29,253 nucleotides of DNA from a virus, in IMG/VR virus record IMGVR_UViG_3300044809_000064, positions 1-29,253 of that record; one strand, 5' to 3'. The notes under the pieces were generated by a model. It ran no database searches and was not told where the DNA came from. It worked only from the letters and a program-made list of their open reading frames with translations. The position numbers and the translations under genes are program-made. This document shows, in pieces, positions 23,280 through 29,222 of the stretch (the stretch's first letter is position 1; each line of letters begins with the position of its first letter).

Positions 23280-23954
23280 CTACGCCGTCGCGGAAGGTAT
23301 GGAGAAGGTCGTCGACAAGCCATTAAACGTCGCGGTTCCTTGGCAAGCGTAATGCGTGCCTGAGCCCGGGCCAGGAAGCTGAGCCCAAAAGAAAAACTCT
23401 GGACTAGTAGGTGGCCTCGGACCATTGGCGGGTTGTGGCCAAGTTGCACTGGAAGCCGTAACGCCAGAGACCTGCTCACTCCAGCTCGTTCCAGAGCAAC
23501 TCACCGTCACAGTCGCCCCAGAGACCCAGTTGGACGCATAGAGGATGGCGACGGTAATGCCCAATTTCTCCCCAGTGCTGAAGGTAGTGAACGAGGCCTG
23601 AATCTGGCCCGTCGGTACGGTCGTCCCCGCCGGCGCCTGCGTGTTTGGGGGCGCGGATTCGGAAGTCGGAGAAGGTAGGGGTGCAAGGCTGGGTGGAGCT
23701 GGCGTCGACGAGCAGAGCGTGCCTTCACCCGGAACGCAACTGGTCGGCGCCGACGACGCGCACTGGTCGGCTGAGATGCAGGTCTGCGCAATCGGGCTCG
23801 GCGACGGCGAGGCCACCACATCCGCGGCGGTCAGGCGCGCCTGACGGATGAATTGCGAGCCGACGACCATCAGCCCAGCGACTGCGACGACGCCCACCAC
23901 TGAGCCGATGTACCCCAGGTATCGCACCGCTCGCGGCCGGCCTTGTTGGTTCAC
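23280..23954 (-). CDS. Membrane-anchored surface protein (moron)
   Basis: This encodes 224 residues on the strand opposite to the surrounding late genes, from GTG 23954. Residues 1-12 are basic, 12-36 form a signal-anchor helix (YLGYIGSVVGVVAVAGLMVV), and 48-105 are a Pro/Ser/Thr-rich linker with four Cys residues. Residues 112-224 form a beta-rich domain with two Cys (CSG and ACQG) like an Ig-type fold. It should sit outside the cytoplasmic membrane. Opposite orientation and independent promoter fit a moron expressed in the lysogen, possibly altering the cell surface or blocking other phages. It converges on the fibre gene with a 3-base gap. No named family. Confidence 0.7.
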   Translation of the reverse strand: MNQQGRPRAVRYLGYIGSVVGVVAVAGLMVVGSQFIRQARLTAADVVASPSPSPIAQTCISADQCASSAPTSCVPGEGTLCSSTPAPPSLAPLPSPTSESAPPNTQAPAGTTVPTGQIQASFTTFSTGEKLGITVAILYASNWVSGATVTVSCSGTSWSEQVSGVTASSATWPQPANGPRPPTSPEFFFWAQLPGPGSGTHYACQGTATFNGLSTTFSIPSATA

Positions 23955-23960
23955 ACCCTG

Positions 23961-23966
23961 AATTTA
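23961..23966 (-). promoter_or_regulatory. Candidate -10 box of the moron (possibly leaderless)
   Basis: On the - strand TAAATT fits the TANNNT pattern of a -10 element. Seven bases downstream of it is the G of GTG 23954, so transcription would start at or next to the start codon. No convincing -35 is seen 17 bases upstream. Only an imperfect AGGG lies before the GTG. Confidence 0.3.
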
Positions 23967-24014
23967 CACGCTGCTTAACGCAATCGATGAATTCCGGGCG
24001 AAAAGGAGGCGGGG

Positions 24015-24905
24015 TTGATTCGACAACTTAGCTCGGCCGTCTGGGGCGGCGTTCCCAAGGGCGTCTACCAGGAGTACGGGCCCACGACGGTGCAGGGCGA
24101 GCCGTATTCGTATCGGGACAAAAGCCTCTTCCACTGCGGCATCGACATCGGCGACCTGGGCATCGGGTGGCCGCTGCACGCAGCCCGCGCCGGCCAGGTC
24201 GTCAGCGTCGGCTGGGGCCAGCTCGGCATTCAGGTTGGCGGCGAGGTTGACTGGTACATCCACGTCGACTACTCCGTCGTGGGCGTTGGCCAGTTGGTCG
24301 ACCGGGATCAGCTGGTGGCGTACTCGGGCGGCAAGGTGCCCGCTGGCGGGGTGATCTACGGCGCACATCTCCACTTCGAGGTCCAGACGGCCACGCCGCC
24401 GACTTACAACCGCCCGCTCACCTCCGTCGATCCCGAGGCGGTGCTCACCCGCCTCTACGGCGCCGACGGGAATTCACTCTCAGGAGGATTTGGAACCTTG
24501 ACAGATCAGGAAATCCAGGAGCGCTTCGTCGCTGTCCTGGGAGCGATCACCATCGCCGTTCCGCTTCCGCCACGTCCAGCAAGGCTCTCGGCCTACACGG
24601 ACGCTCAACTGGACGAGTTAATCGCGCAGTCGTCCTGGGCGGACATCGAGAGGGTCTACGGCAAGGACTCGAAGGACTGGCTGAACCTGAAGGCGCATCC
24701 CCAAACGCAGGGCGTGGCTCAGGCCGTGCTCGACCTCGCCAAGAAGGTCGACGGCTTAACGCTTCCCGCGCCGACACCACTCAACCTGCAGCCGGTGATC
24801 GATGCGATCGCGGATCTCAAAGCACACCCTGCGGTGGCTCAGGACCCGGCTCTGACGGCCGCCGTCCAGGCGATCAGCAAACATGTCGGCGTAGGGACGC
24901 CCTAG
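24015..24905 (+). CDS. M23-family endolysin (LytM-type peptidase)
   Basis: This encodes 296 residues from TTG 24015 with a strong AAAAGGAGG site. Residues 30-125 are a zinc metallopeptidase of the M23/LytM type: His40-x3-Asp44 in HCGIDIGD, a His83 in YIHVDY, and His118-x-His120 in HLHFE. It should cut peptide cross-links of peptidoglycan. No signal peptide is evident, so export would depend on the holin. Residues 155-290 are a helical C-terminal part, probably for cell-wall binding or oligomerisation; it contains two KAHP-containing segments. It heads the lysis region. Confidence 0.88.
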   Translation: MIRQLSSAVWGGVPKGVYQEYGPTTVQGEPYSYRDKSLFHCGIDIGDLGIGWPLHAARAGQVVSVGWGQLGIQVGGEVDWYIHVDYSVVGVGQLVDRDQLVAYSGGKVPAGGVIYGAHLHFEVQTATPPTYNRPLTSVDPEAVLTRLYGADGNSLSGGFGTLTDQEIQERFVAVLGAITIAVPLPPRPARLSAYTDAQLDELIAQSSWADIERVYGKDSKDWLNLKAHPQTQGVAQAVLDLAKKVDGLTLPAPTPLNLQPVIDAIADLKAHPAVAQDPALTAAVQAISKHVGVGTP

Positions 24906-24908
24906 CAC

Positions 24909-25448
24909 GTGGCCCCGGGGCGCATGGTCAGCGAGCAGGAGCTCGAGCAGCTCATCGCCAAGCGCCTCAAAGAGCGCCAGGAGATCATCAACGAGGCGGT
25001 CGGGGCGCTGCGCCCTGAGCTCGATCGGATGAGCCGAGAGATCGCTTCAGCCAACCACATCAAGCAAACCCTCGGCAAGCAGGTCCTGGAGCTCACGCGC
25101 GAAGTGCGCAAGACAAACCTCGAGCTGACGAATCACGCCGCGCTAAAGGCTCACCCCGGGACCGCGGCCGACATCGCCGAGATTCGCGAGGAGCTCGCGG
25201 AGGGCGAGGGGATCATGCAGGAGTTTGGCATCAAGGATCTGAGCGCCGAGCAGCGCAAAGCCTTCCCATCTGTGCTCAAGGGCTTCGTCGTGAAGCGAGA
25301 GGAAGAACGCAAAGAACAGCAGACCGAGCTGAGGCGACAGGCCTGGATTCACGTCGGCTCCAGTTTCATCTCGGCTTTGCTCGGAGCCGCCACTACGGCG
25401 GCCGCGGTGATCGGCTGGATCGCGACCCACCCGTCGGTTGGCCCGTGA
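24909..25448 (+). CDS. Coiled-coil protein with one C-terminal membrane helix
   Basis: This encodes 179 residues from GTG 24909 (ATG 24924 is an alternative). Residues 6-140 are helical with heptads (SEQELEQLIAKRLKERQEII, then QVLELTREVRKTNLELTNHA). Residues 145-172 form a hydrophobic segment with GSSFISALLGAATTAAAVIG. The segment is flanked by a polar tail of few residues, so the protein is tail-anchored with a large cytoplasmic coiled coil. Between endolysin and holin-like genes this suggests a lysis regulator or antiholin-like partner, which is inference. It overlaps the next gene by 4 bases. Confidence 0.65.
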   Translation: MAPGRMVSEQELEQLIAKRLKERQEIINEAVGALRPELDRMSREIASANHIKQTLGKQVLELTREVRKTNLELTNHAALKAHPGTAADIAEIREELAEGEGIMQEFGIKDLSAEQRKAFPSVLKGFVVKREEERKEQQTELRRQAWIHVGSSFISALLGAATTAAAVIGWIATHPSVGP

Positions 25449-25909
25449 CCGAAGAGCACGACCGGCGGATCACAAACCACTACATACTGCATTTCCCTGC
25501 GCACGAACCTCGCGAGTCGGACCCGCATTACGCCGCGTTCAACGCTTACCACCGCCACCACTCGAAAACGTCGGTCTGTTATGTCGGCCGGCGCGTCGGA
25601 TTCGACCAGTGCGCGGACGCCAAGGGCAAGTCGATGAAGGATCAGCCCGGGCACCCCGGCCTCGAGCTCCACCACAAGGTCATCGAGTTCAGCCTGGTCA
25701 ACGGCGTCGACCTCGCCGCCATCAGCCTCGACTTCCCCGACCTCGACAACGCGGAAGAGCTCGCCGCCTGGTGCGAGTCCGAGCCGAACTTTATGTGGCT
25801 GTGCGCGAAGCACCATCGCGGCGCAGGCGGGATCCACCATGCCGCCTACGCCGATTTCGCCGGCGAGCTCTACGTGCGCGACCTCATCGGCCCATTCGAA
25901 TCTTCGTGA
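25445..25909 (+). CDS. HNH-type nuclease-like protein in the lysis region
   Basis: This encodes 154 residues from GTG 25445. The HNH-like core is in the second half: GLELHHKVIEFSLVNGVDL supplies the first His pair, then NFMWLCAKHHRGAGGIHHAA supplies Cys, His-His and the closing His-His. There are no paired zinc-ribbon cysteines as in the terminase-linked HNH. It may be a phage homing-type or packaging-accessory nuclease. Its place between a coiled-coil membrane protein and a holin-like gene is odd for a terminase-linked role. Confidence 0.7.
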   Translation: MTEEHDRRITNHYILHFPAHEPRESDPHYAAFNAYHRHHSKTSVCYVGRRVGFDQCADAKGKSMKDQPGHPGLELHHKVIEFSLVNGVDLAAISLDFPDLDNAEELAAWCESEPNFMWLCAKHHRGAGGIHHAAYADFAGELYVRDLIGPFESS

Positions 25910-25923
25910 GGTGAGGAGTCTAG

Positions 25924-26268
25924 GTGGACCGGAACCGGATCGATGTTGGGAGCGGCCACCTCATCTGGCTGCTGGAGGATGGAGCCGTCGCGAGCTGGGA
26001 GCACCCCACGTCCTCTGGTAAACACGAGATTGCGCCCGTCAGCCGAACGACCTGGACCGTCGCCTGTCGCGAGCCGCTGACGCTCACCCCGTCGCTCTTC
26101 TGCAACCCCAGCCGCGGTGGCTGCGGAATGCACGGTTTCGTGACGAACGGAAGGTACGCATTATGCCGGCGACCTCAAGGGCGATCGATCCGCGCGGTGA
26201 GCTGCGCCAGGACCCCGACGGTTCTTGGAACCTGCATTGCCCTCAGTGCGGCCATTGGGGGGAGATAG
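25924..26268 (+). CDS. Small Cys-containing protein, possibly with a lost stop codon
   Basis: This encodes 114 residues from GTG 25924, with a GAGGAG site 8 bases upstream. Residues 1-80 look real: HLIWLLEDGAVASWEHP, then PLTLTPSLFCNPSRGGCGMHGFVTNGRYA, a pattern reminiscent of DUF6527-type proteins that end near a C-x-x-H-G-F-x-x-x-G motif. After residue 80 the sequence becomes Arg/Ser/Cys-rich and overlaps 106 bases of the next gene, looking like out-of-frame reading. The original stop may have been lost by a mutation near 26160. The function is unknown. Confidence 0.5.
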   Translation: MDRNRIDVGSGHLIWLLEDGAVASWEHPTSSGKHEIAPVSRTTWTVACREPLTLTPSLFCNPSRGGCGMHGFVTNGRYALCRRPQGRSIRAVSCARTPTVLGTCIALSAAIGGR

Positions 26269-26402
26269 ACGAGGACCAGCTCCGCGGCCTCGTCTCGTGC
26301 GATCACACGAACTGCGGGGTCACCCGCGCGGGCTCCATCTGCGACTGCGCCTTCCACGAAACCCGCGACTGGTTGAACACAGCGATTCGCCTCAACCCCT
26401 GA
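26163..26402 (+). CDS. Small zinc-binding protein
   Basis: This encodes 79 residues; GGAAGG sits 8 bases before the ATG at 26163. Residues 23-52 hold a likely zinc site: NLHCPQCGHWGEI (Cys-x2-Cys), then SCDHTNCG, and later CDCAFHET. The pattern resembles a small zinc-ribbon fold. It overlaps the previous reading frame by 106 bases, so one of the two is probably read only to near 26163. The gene is followed by a 54-base gap before the holin-like gene. The function is unknown. Confidence 0.6.
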   Translation: MPATSRAIDPRGELRQDPDGSWNLHCPQCGHWGEIDEDQLRGLVSCDHTNCGVTRAGSICDCAFHETRDWLNTAIRLNP

Positions 26403-26456
26403 CGGCCTGAGCCGGCCGCCGTCACCAGCCTTTCGCCGGCACACAAGGAGGTCTCA

Positions 26457-26828
26457 GTGACCAAGCTCCTCTTCCGTCTTTTCGTCGCGCTCGTTCTCAT
26501 CCTCGCGCTCATGCAGATCGCCGCGGCCGGCGACACAGCGAAGTATGCCAACGCGATCGCCGCGGTCGTCATCCTCGTCTCGCCGTTCCTCATCCAGCTG
26601 GTGAAGGCGCGGTTCGGCATCGTCCTTGACGGGCGCGCCATGGTGGCGATCGCCTACGTGGTCTCCCTTCTGATTGCTCTCGGCGCTGGTCTGGCCGGCG
26701 GTGAATACCACCCCGACCTGTCAAGCCTGCCGGCGTTGCTCGCCTCGTCGACGCTGCTGTTCGGAGTCCAGCAACTCGTGTTTGCCAGCTTCAAAGACGA
26801 CAAGACGGTCGGGCCCCTGCTGAAGTAG
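26457..26828 (+). CDS. Multi-TM holin-like protein
   Basis: This encodes 123 residues from GTG 26457 with an AAGGAGG site. It is hydrophobic: helices at about 4-23 (LLFRLFVALVLILALMQIAA), 31-49, 63-82 and possibly 88-107. Both ends are charged, with a polar tail ending DDKTVGPLLK. Size, helix count and position at the end of the lysis region fit a phage holin, which opens the cytoplasmic membrane so the M23 enzyme can reach the wall. The sequence does not match a family I can name. A terminator follows. Confidence 0.7.
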   Translation: MTKLLFRLFVALVLILALMQIAAAGDTAKYANAIAAVVILVSPFLIQLVKARFGIVLDGRAMVAIAYVVSLLIALGAGLAGGEYHPDLSSLPALLASSTLLFGVQQLVFASFKDDKTVGPLLK

Positions 26829-26848
26829 ACCCCTACTCCTCCCTCTCG

Positions 26849-26879
26849 CCGCCGGCCAACGTGGTCGGCGGTTCTTTCT
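26849..26879 (+). terminator. Rho-independent terminator of the late operon
   Basis: CCGCCGGCCA (26849-26858) pairs with TGGTCGGCGG (26862-26871), ten pairs with one G-U, around an ACG loop, followed by TTCTTTCT. It ends the long rightward transcript just before the leftward genes and overlaps the stop of the converging gene at 26878. Confidence 0.8.
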
Positions 26880-27108
26880 ATTTCAGGGAGCTGTGGGTTT
26901 CCGGTGGAAAGAACAACCGGTCAGCTTCTCTCGCCTCGGCGTCGGTAGCAGTGGCGCAGAACTGCATCTTCCAGCGAGCCCACTCTAAGCAGAAGTCGTT
27001 CCAGCTGGCGGCCGCGTCCCTCATCCCGTCGGCGCCCCGCACGCTGGCCGCGGCCAGGTCATCCAAGGAAGCGACCAGCCGCGCCGGGTCGAACGCTCTG
27101 ACCTTCAC
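26878..27108 (-). CDS. Third gene of the toxin-antitoxin operon, unknown
   Basis: This encodes 76 residues if it starts at GTG 27108, which overlaps the antitoxin stop as GTGA. The frame is open to 27252, but that part overlaps the antitoxin gene and is Arg/Pro-rich. The protein is helical, with LVASLDDLAAASVRGADGMR and a Trp-rich helix DAAASWNDFCLEWARWKMQF, then a charged tail. No motif identifies a function. As the last gene of the HicA-like operon it could be a third component or an unrelated passenger. Confidence 0.55.
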   Translation of the reverse strand: MKVRAFDPARLVASLDDLAAASVRGADGMRDAAASWNDFCLEWARWKMQFCATATDAEAREADRLFFPPETHSSLK

Positions 27109-27659
27109 CGACTCTTCATTGCCGCGGGCCGCAGCTTCTTTTGCTGCATTGCCGTCGAAGTGCGGCCGCCGGTCTGGGACGACAGGGTCTTGAGCCGCCG
27201 GAGGCCGACGGGATGCCGCTCGAGGTAGCTCTCGATCGCGGGCTTGCGCCACAGCCGCCCTGATCGGAGCTCGAGCACAGCAGCGGGGAAATTCTTGTTA
27301 GCGGTCATCTGGAAGACGCGCTGACGGCTCGTGTTCGCGAGCTCCGCGATCTCGGCAATGCCGACCAGGTCAGGCAGATTAGAGATCTCGACCTCCTTCT
27401 CCTGGCGTTCTTCGGTCATTGCCTCCACACGATCGATGTCCAGCTTCACTCCCTTGAGCGCTTCAGACAGAGCTTCGTAAAGGAAGTCGAAGGCCGCCAT
27501 CGGAGTCCTTGCCGGCACGGTCGACGTCGTCGAGAGGAGCCCGCCTGAGTAGCTGACGACCGTATGGTGATCCGCCAGCTGCTCGAGCACGTCCTCGGGA
27601 TCGAGGGCCTTGGCCGCCCGACCCTCTATCGTCACAGTCCAATTCGGCGTCTTTGTCAC
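27105..27659 (-). CDS. HicB-like antitoxin with C-terminal DNA-binding HTH
   Basis: This encodes 184 residues, its ATG overlapping the toxin stop as ATGA. Residues 5-80 form an alpha/beta domain (WTVTIEGRAAKALDPEDVLEQ, then AAFDFLYEALSEAL), a possible HicB-like or ACT-like neutralising domain. Residues 95-150 are a MerR/excisionase-like HTH: PDLVGIAEIAELANTSRQRVFQM, then FPAAV, then GRLWRKPAIESYLERH. A basic tail follows. The HTH should bind the operator at 27892-27920 and repress the operon. HicB proteins normally carry a DNA-binding domain (HTH or RHH), so the fusion is consistent; the N-terminal assignment is weaker. Confidence 0.72.
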   Translation of the reverse strand: MTKTPNWTVTIEGRAAKALDPEDVLEQLADHHTVVSYSGGLLSTTSTVPARTPMAAFDFLYEALSEALKGVKLDIDRVEAMTEERQEKEVEISNLPDLVGIAEIAELANTSRQRVFQMTANKNFPAAVLELRSGRLWRKPAIESYLERHPVGLRRLKTLSSQTGGRTSTAMQQKKLRPAAMKSR

Positions 27660-27874
27660 TGCTTCTTAATTCTCCCTGCCCATGGCCAGATGAAACCCGC
27701 TCGCCGTAGCTTGCCGAGCAAGTTCAGGATCGCCCGCTGGTCTGACGGCGTGCCCGAGAAGAAGATCGGCGCAATCGAACGATCCGGTGGTAGGAACTGC
27801 CAGTGGCCCCGCTGGGTCTTGCTGACTCGAAACCCCTGGTCCTCGGCTGCGCTGACGACATCTCTGATATTCAT
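27656..27874 (-). CDS. hicA: HicA-type mRNA interferase toxin
   Basis: This encodes 72 residues, ATG 27874, with a GGGGAAG site 8 bases before it. HicA toxins are about 60-80 residues with a dsRBD-like fold and a catalytic His. Here GFRVSKTQRGHWQFLPP places His24 in the G-x-H position, followed by a strand (APIFFSG) and a final helix RAILNLLGKLRRAGFIW. HicA cleaves mRNA in the cytoplasm when not bound by its antitoxin. The toxin-first order and 4-base overlap with the antitoxin are typical of hicAB loci. It may stabilise the prophage or act against other phages. Confidence 0.78.
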   Translation of the reverse strand: MNIRDVVSAAEDQGFRVSKTQRGHWQFLPPDRSIAPIFFSGTPSDQRAILNLLGKLRRAGFIWPWAGRIKKQ

Positions 27875-27891
27875 TCTGTCACTTCCCCTTT

Positions 27892-27928
27892 ACGCTGTAA
27901 TGATACAGCGTATCAGATACGTCGTCAA
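27892..27928 (-). promoter_or_regulatory. Promoter and overlapping palindromic operator of the TA operon
   Basis: On the - strand, TTGACG (27923-27928) and TATCAT (27900-27905) are separated by exactly 17 bases, a near-consensus sigma-70 promoter. ACGCTGTA-ATGA-TACAGCGT (27892-27911) is a perfect inverted repeat covering the -10 box. TGATAC-AGC-GTATCA (27901-27915) and GTATC-A-GATAC (27910-27920) are two further perfect overlapping repeats in the spacer. This is the expected layout for autorepression by the antitoxin. Confidence 0.8.
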
Positions 27929-28131
27929 GAGTCGCCAGGGTCACGATCCTGGCGTAACCAGGCGATGCAGGCCGGGCAGACCATCTCATCGAACAGACCC
28001 CCAGCCGTGAGAGATGGTCGCGGAAGTCCGCACAGCGAAGCCTCTGCCCCATCGCGGATCAGGTGCAGAAGCGATCCGCCACCGGGACCGGCTGCTCGCC
28101 GGATGTACGCGCGGAAGGTTTCGCTTGTCAA
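27925..28131 (-). CDS. Small Cys-containing protein next to the integrase
   Basis: This encodes 68 residues from TTG 28131, overlapping the integrase stop as TTGA. The N-terminal 25 residues are basic and Gly-rich. SLCGLP and EMVCPACIAWLR place three Cys residues (C, then C-x2-C), close to a zinc-binding set but with only three clear ligands. Its 3' end contains the -35 box of the TA promoter. It shares the integrase transcript. It could be an excisionase-like or control protein, but no HTH is visible and no family is recognised. Confidence 0.55.
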   Translation of the reverse strand: MTSETFRAYIRRAAGPGGGSLLHLIRDGAEASLCGLPRPSLTAGGLFDEMVCPACIAWLRQDRDPGDS

Positions 28132-29066
28132 TCGTCCCGCCGGCGGGCGTGCACCATCGCGTCGTAGAGATCGTCGGTGCTCGGGTGCATGTAGTTCCGG
28201 ATGATCACCTCGATCGAGGCGCCCGTGATCTGGGAGATGTAGGCCGGATTCATCTTCTCCGCTCCCATGCGCGTCATGGCTGAGTGGCGGAGCAGGTGCG
28301 GGTAGATGCGCCGCGGCGACTTGCTGATGGCCGCGACATCCTTGACCATCTGATAGATGCCGCCGGCGGTCAGCGGCGCCGACTCGCCTTCCTTCTTGCG
28401 TTTGTGCAGAAAGATGTGATCGTCGTCGGCGCCCCGCGGTCGCTGGTGCTTGATGTAGAACCGCAGGCGCTCGTGGGTCCGGGGGATCGGGACCATGCGC
28501 TCGTCCGTCTTGCCGTCGACGCGCAGGAAGACGCGCTTGCCCTGGTCGACGACGTCGCGCAGCCGCAGCCCGGCGAGCTCGCCTTCACGCATGCCGGTCT
28601 CGGCCAGGATCGCGATGATCAGCTGATCTCGCACGTGCGGCGCGGCCACCTCGAGCTCGCGCATCTCCTTCGGCGTCAGGACCTCGCGCACGACCCTGCG
28701 CTTTTTCGGCATCGGTGCCTTGAACCGTGAGTCCTTGATGCCGTGCCATGAGAGGAACTGGTTGATGTTCCGGAGGTACGTGCTCACCGATGCCCGCGAG
28801 AGCTTGCGGGTGGGCGCGTGGAGCTCGGCGGCCAGGACGTTGAGGACGTCGGGCGTCAGCTGGTCGACCGCCTCCAGGCCGAGCCGCTCAGCGAAGGGGA
28901 GCAGCACCTTCTGCAGCGAAGGGGCGTAGCCGCGGTTCACCGTCGCCGGCGAGAGGTCCCGGTTGGCCACCCGAACGCGGCATTCATCCAGGAAGCGCTC
29001 GACGGCGCCGCGGAGTTGCACTGGGTTTCTGACCGGATCCGTTGCAGTAGACCTTCTAATCCCCAT
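28128..29066 (-). CDS. int: Tyrosine-recombinase integrase
   Basis: This encodes 312 residues, ATG 29066. Residues 15-110 are a SAM-like core-binding domain (SVSTYLRNINQFLSWHGI). The catalytic domain has Arg160 (TGMREGEL), Lys186 (VDGKTDER), His257 and Arg260 (HLLRHS) and the nucleophile Tyr292 (RNYMHP). The usual histidine of the LGH motif is replaced: the sequence is ITGAS with Ala283 there. The protein integrates and excises the prophage at the neighbouring tRNA. It reads away from the tRNA, with three direct repeats between. There is no in-frame upstream start; an AGGAGG site lies unusually far (about 18 bases) from the ATG. Confidence 0.9.
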   Translation of the reverse strand: MGIRRSTATDPVRNPVQLRGAVERFLDECRVRVANRDLSPATVNRGYAPSLQKVLLPFAERLGLEAVDQLTPDVLNVLAAELHAPTRKLSRASVSTYLRNINQFLSWHGIKDSRFKAPMPKKRRVVREVLTPKEMRELEVAAPHVRDQLIIAILAETGMREGELAGLRLRDVVDQGKRVFLRVDGKTDERMVPIPRTHERLRFYIKHQRPRGADDDHIFLHKRKKEGESAPLTAGGIYQMVKDVAAISKSPRRIYPHLLRHSAMTRMGAEKMNPAYISQITGASIEVIIRNYMHPSTDDLYDAMVHARRRDD

Positions 29067-29106
29067 TTCTGATACTCAGCTGTAACCCTCCTGGAGGCTC
29101 GGCAAA

Positions 29107-29147
29107 AGAACCTGTTTCGAATACGAAAGAACCTGTAGAGAACCTGT
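29107..29147 (-). repeat. Three phased direct repeats AGAACCTGT (arm-type site candidates)
   Basis: AGAACCTGT occurs at 29107-29115, 29128-29136 and 29139-29147, with starts 21 and 11 bases apart (two turns and one turn). They lie between the integrase gene and the tRNA 3' end. Short repeats at this spot in phages are usually integrase arm-type or excisionase sites. Confidence 0.6.
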
Positions 29148-29222
29148 TGGCTGGGGAGGAAGGATTCGAACCTTCAACCTTCTGATCCAGAGTCAGCTGC
29201 GCTACCGTTGCGCCACTCCCCA
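29148..29222 (-). tRNA. tRNA-Gln (CTG anticodon), probable prophage attachment site
   Basis: On the - strand from 29222 the sequence folds as a tRNA: acceptor TGGGGAG/CTCCCCA with all seven pairs, D arm GCGC/GCGC, anticodon loop CTCTGGA with anticodon CTG, T arm GAAGG/CCTTC with the TTCGAAT loop, discriminator G73 and an encoded CCA (29148-29150). The outermost pair of the anticodon stem is a G-A mismatch; otherwise it is a normal tRNA-Gln. The integrase and its repeats abut the 3' end, so attL or attR probably overlaps that end. Confidence 0.92.

Noticed and set aside
27109-27252. Longer N-terminus of the third TA-operon protein
   Set aside because: It overlaps the antitoxin's coding end and is Arg/Pro-rich; the GTGA overlap at 27108 gives a coupled start.
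27925-28131. Excisionase (Xis)
   Set aside because: The position beside the integrase fits, but no winged-helix or HTH pattern is visible, so the protein is left as unknown.
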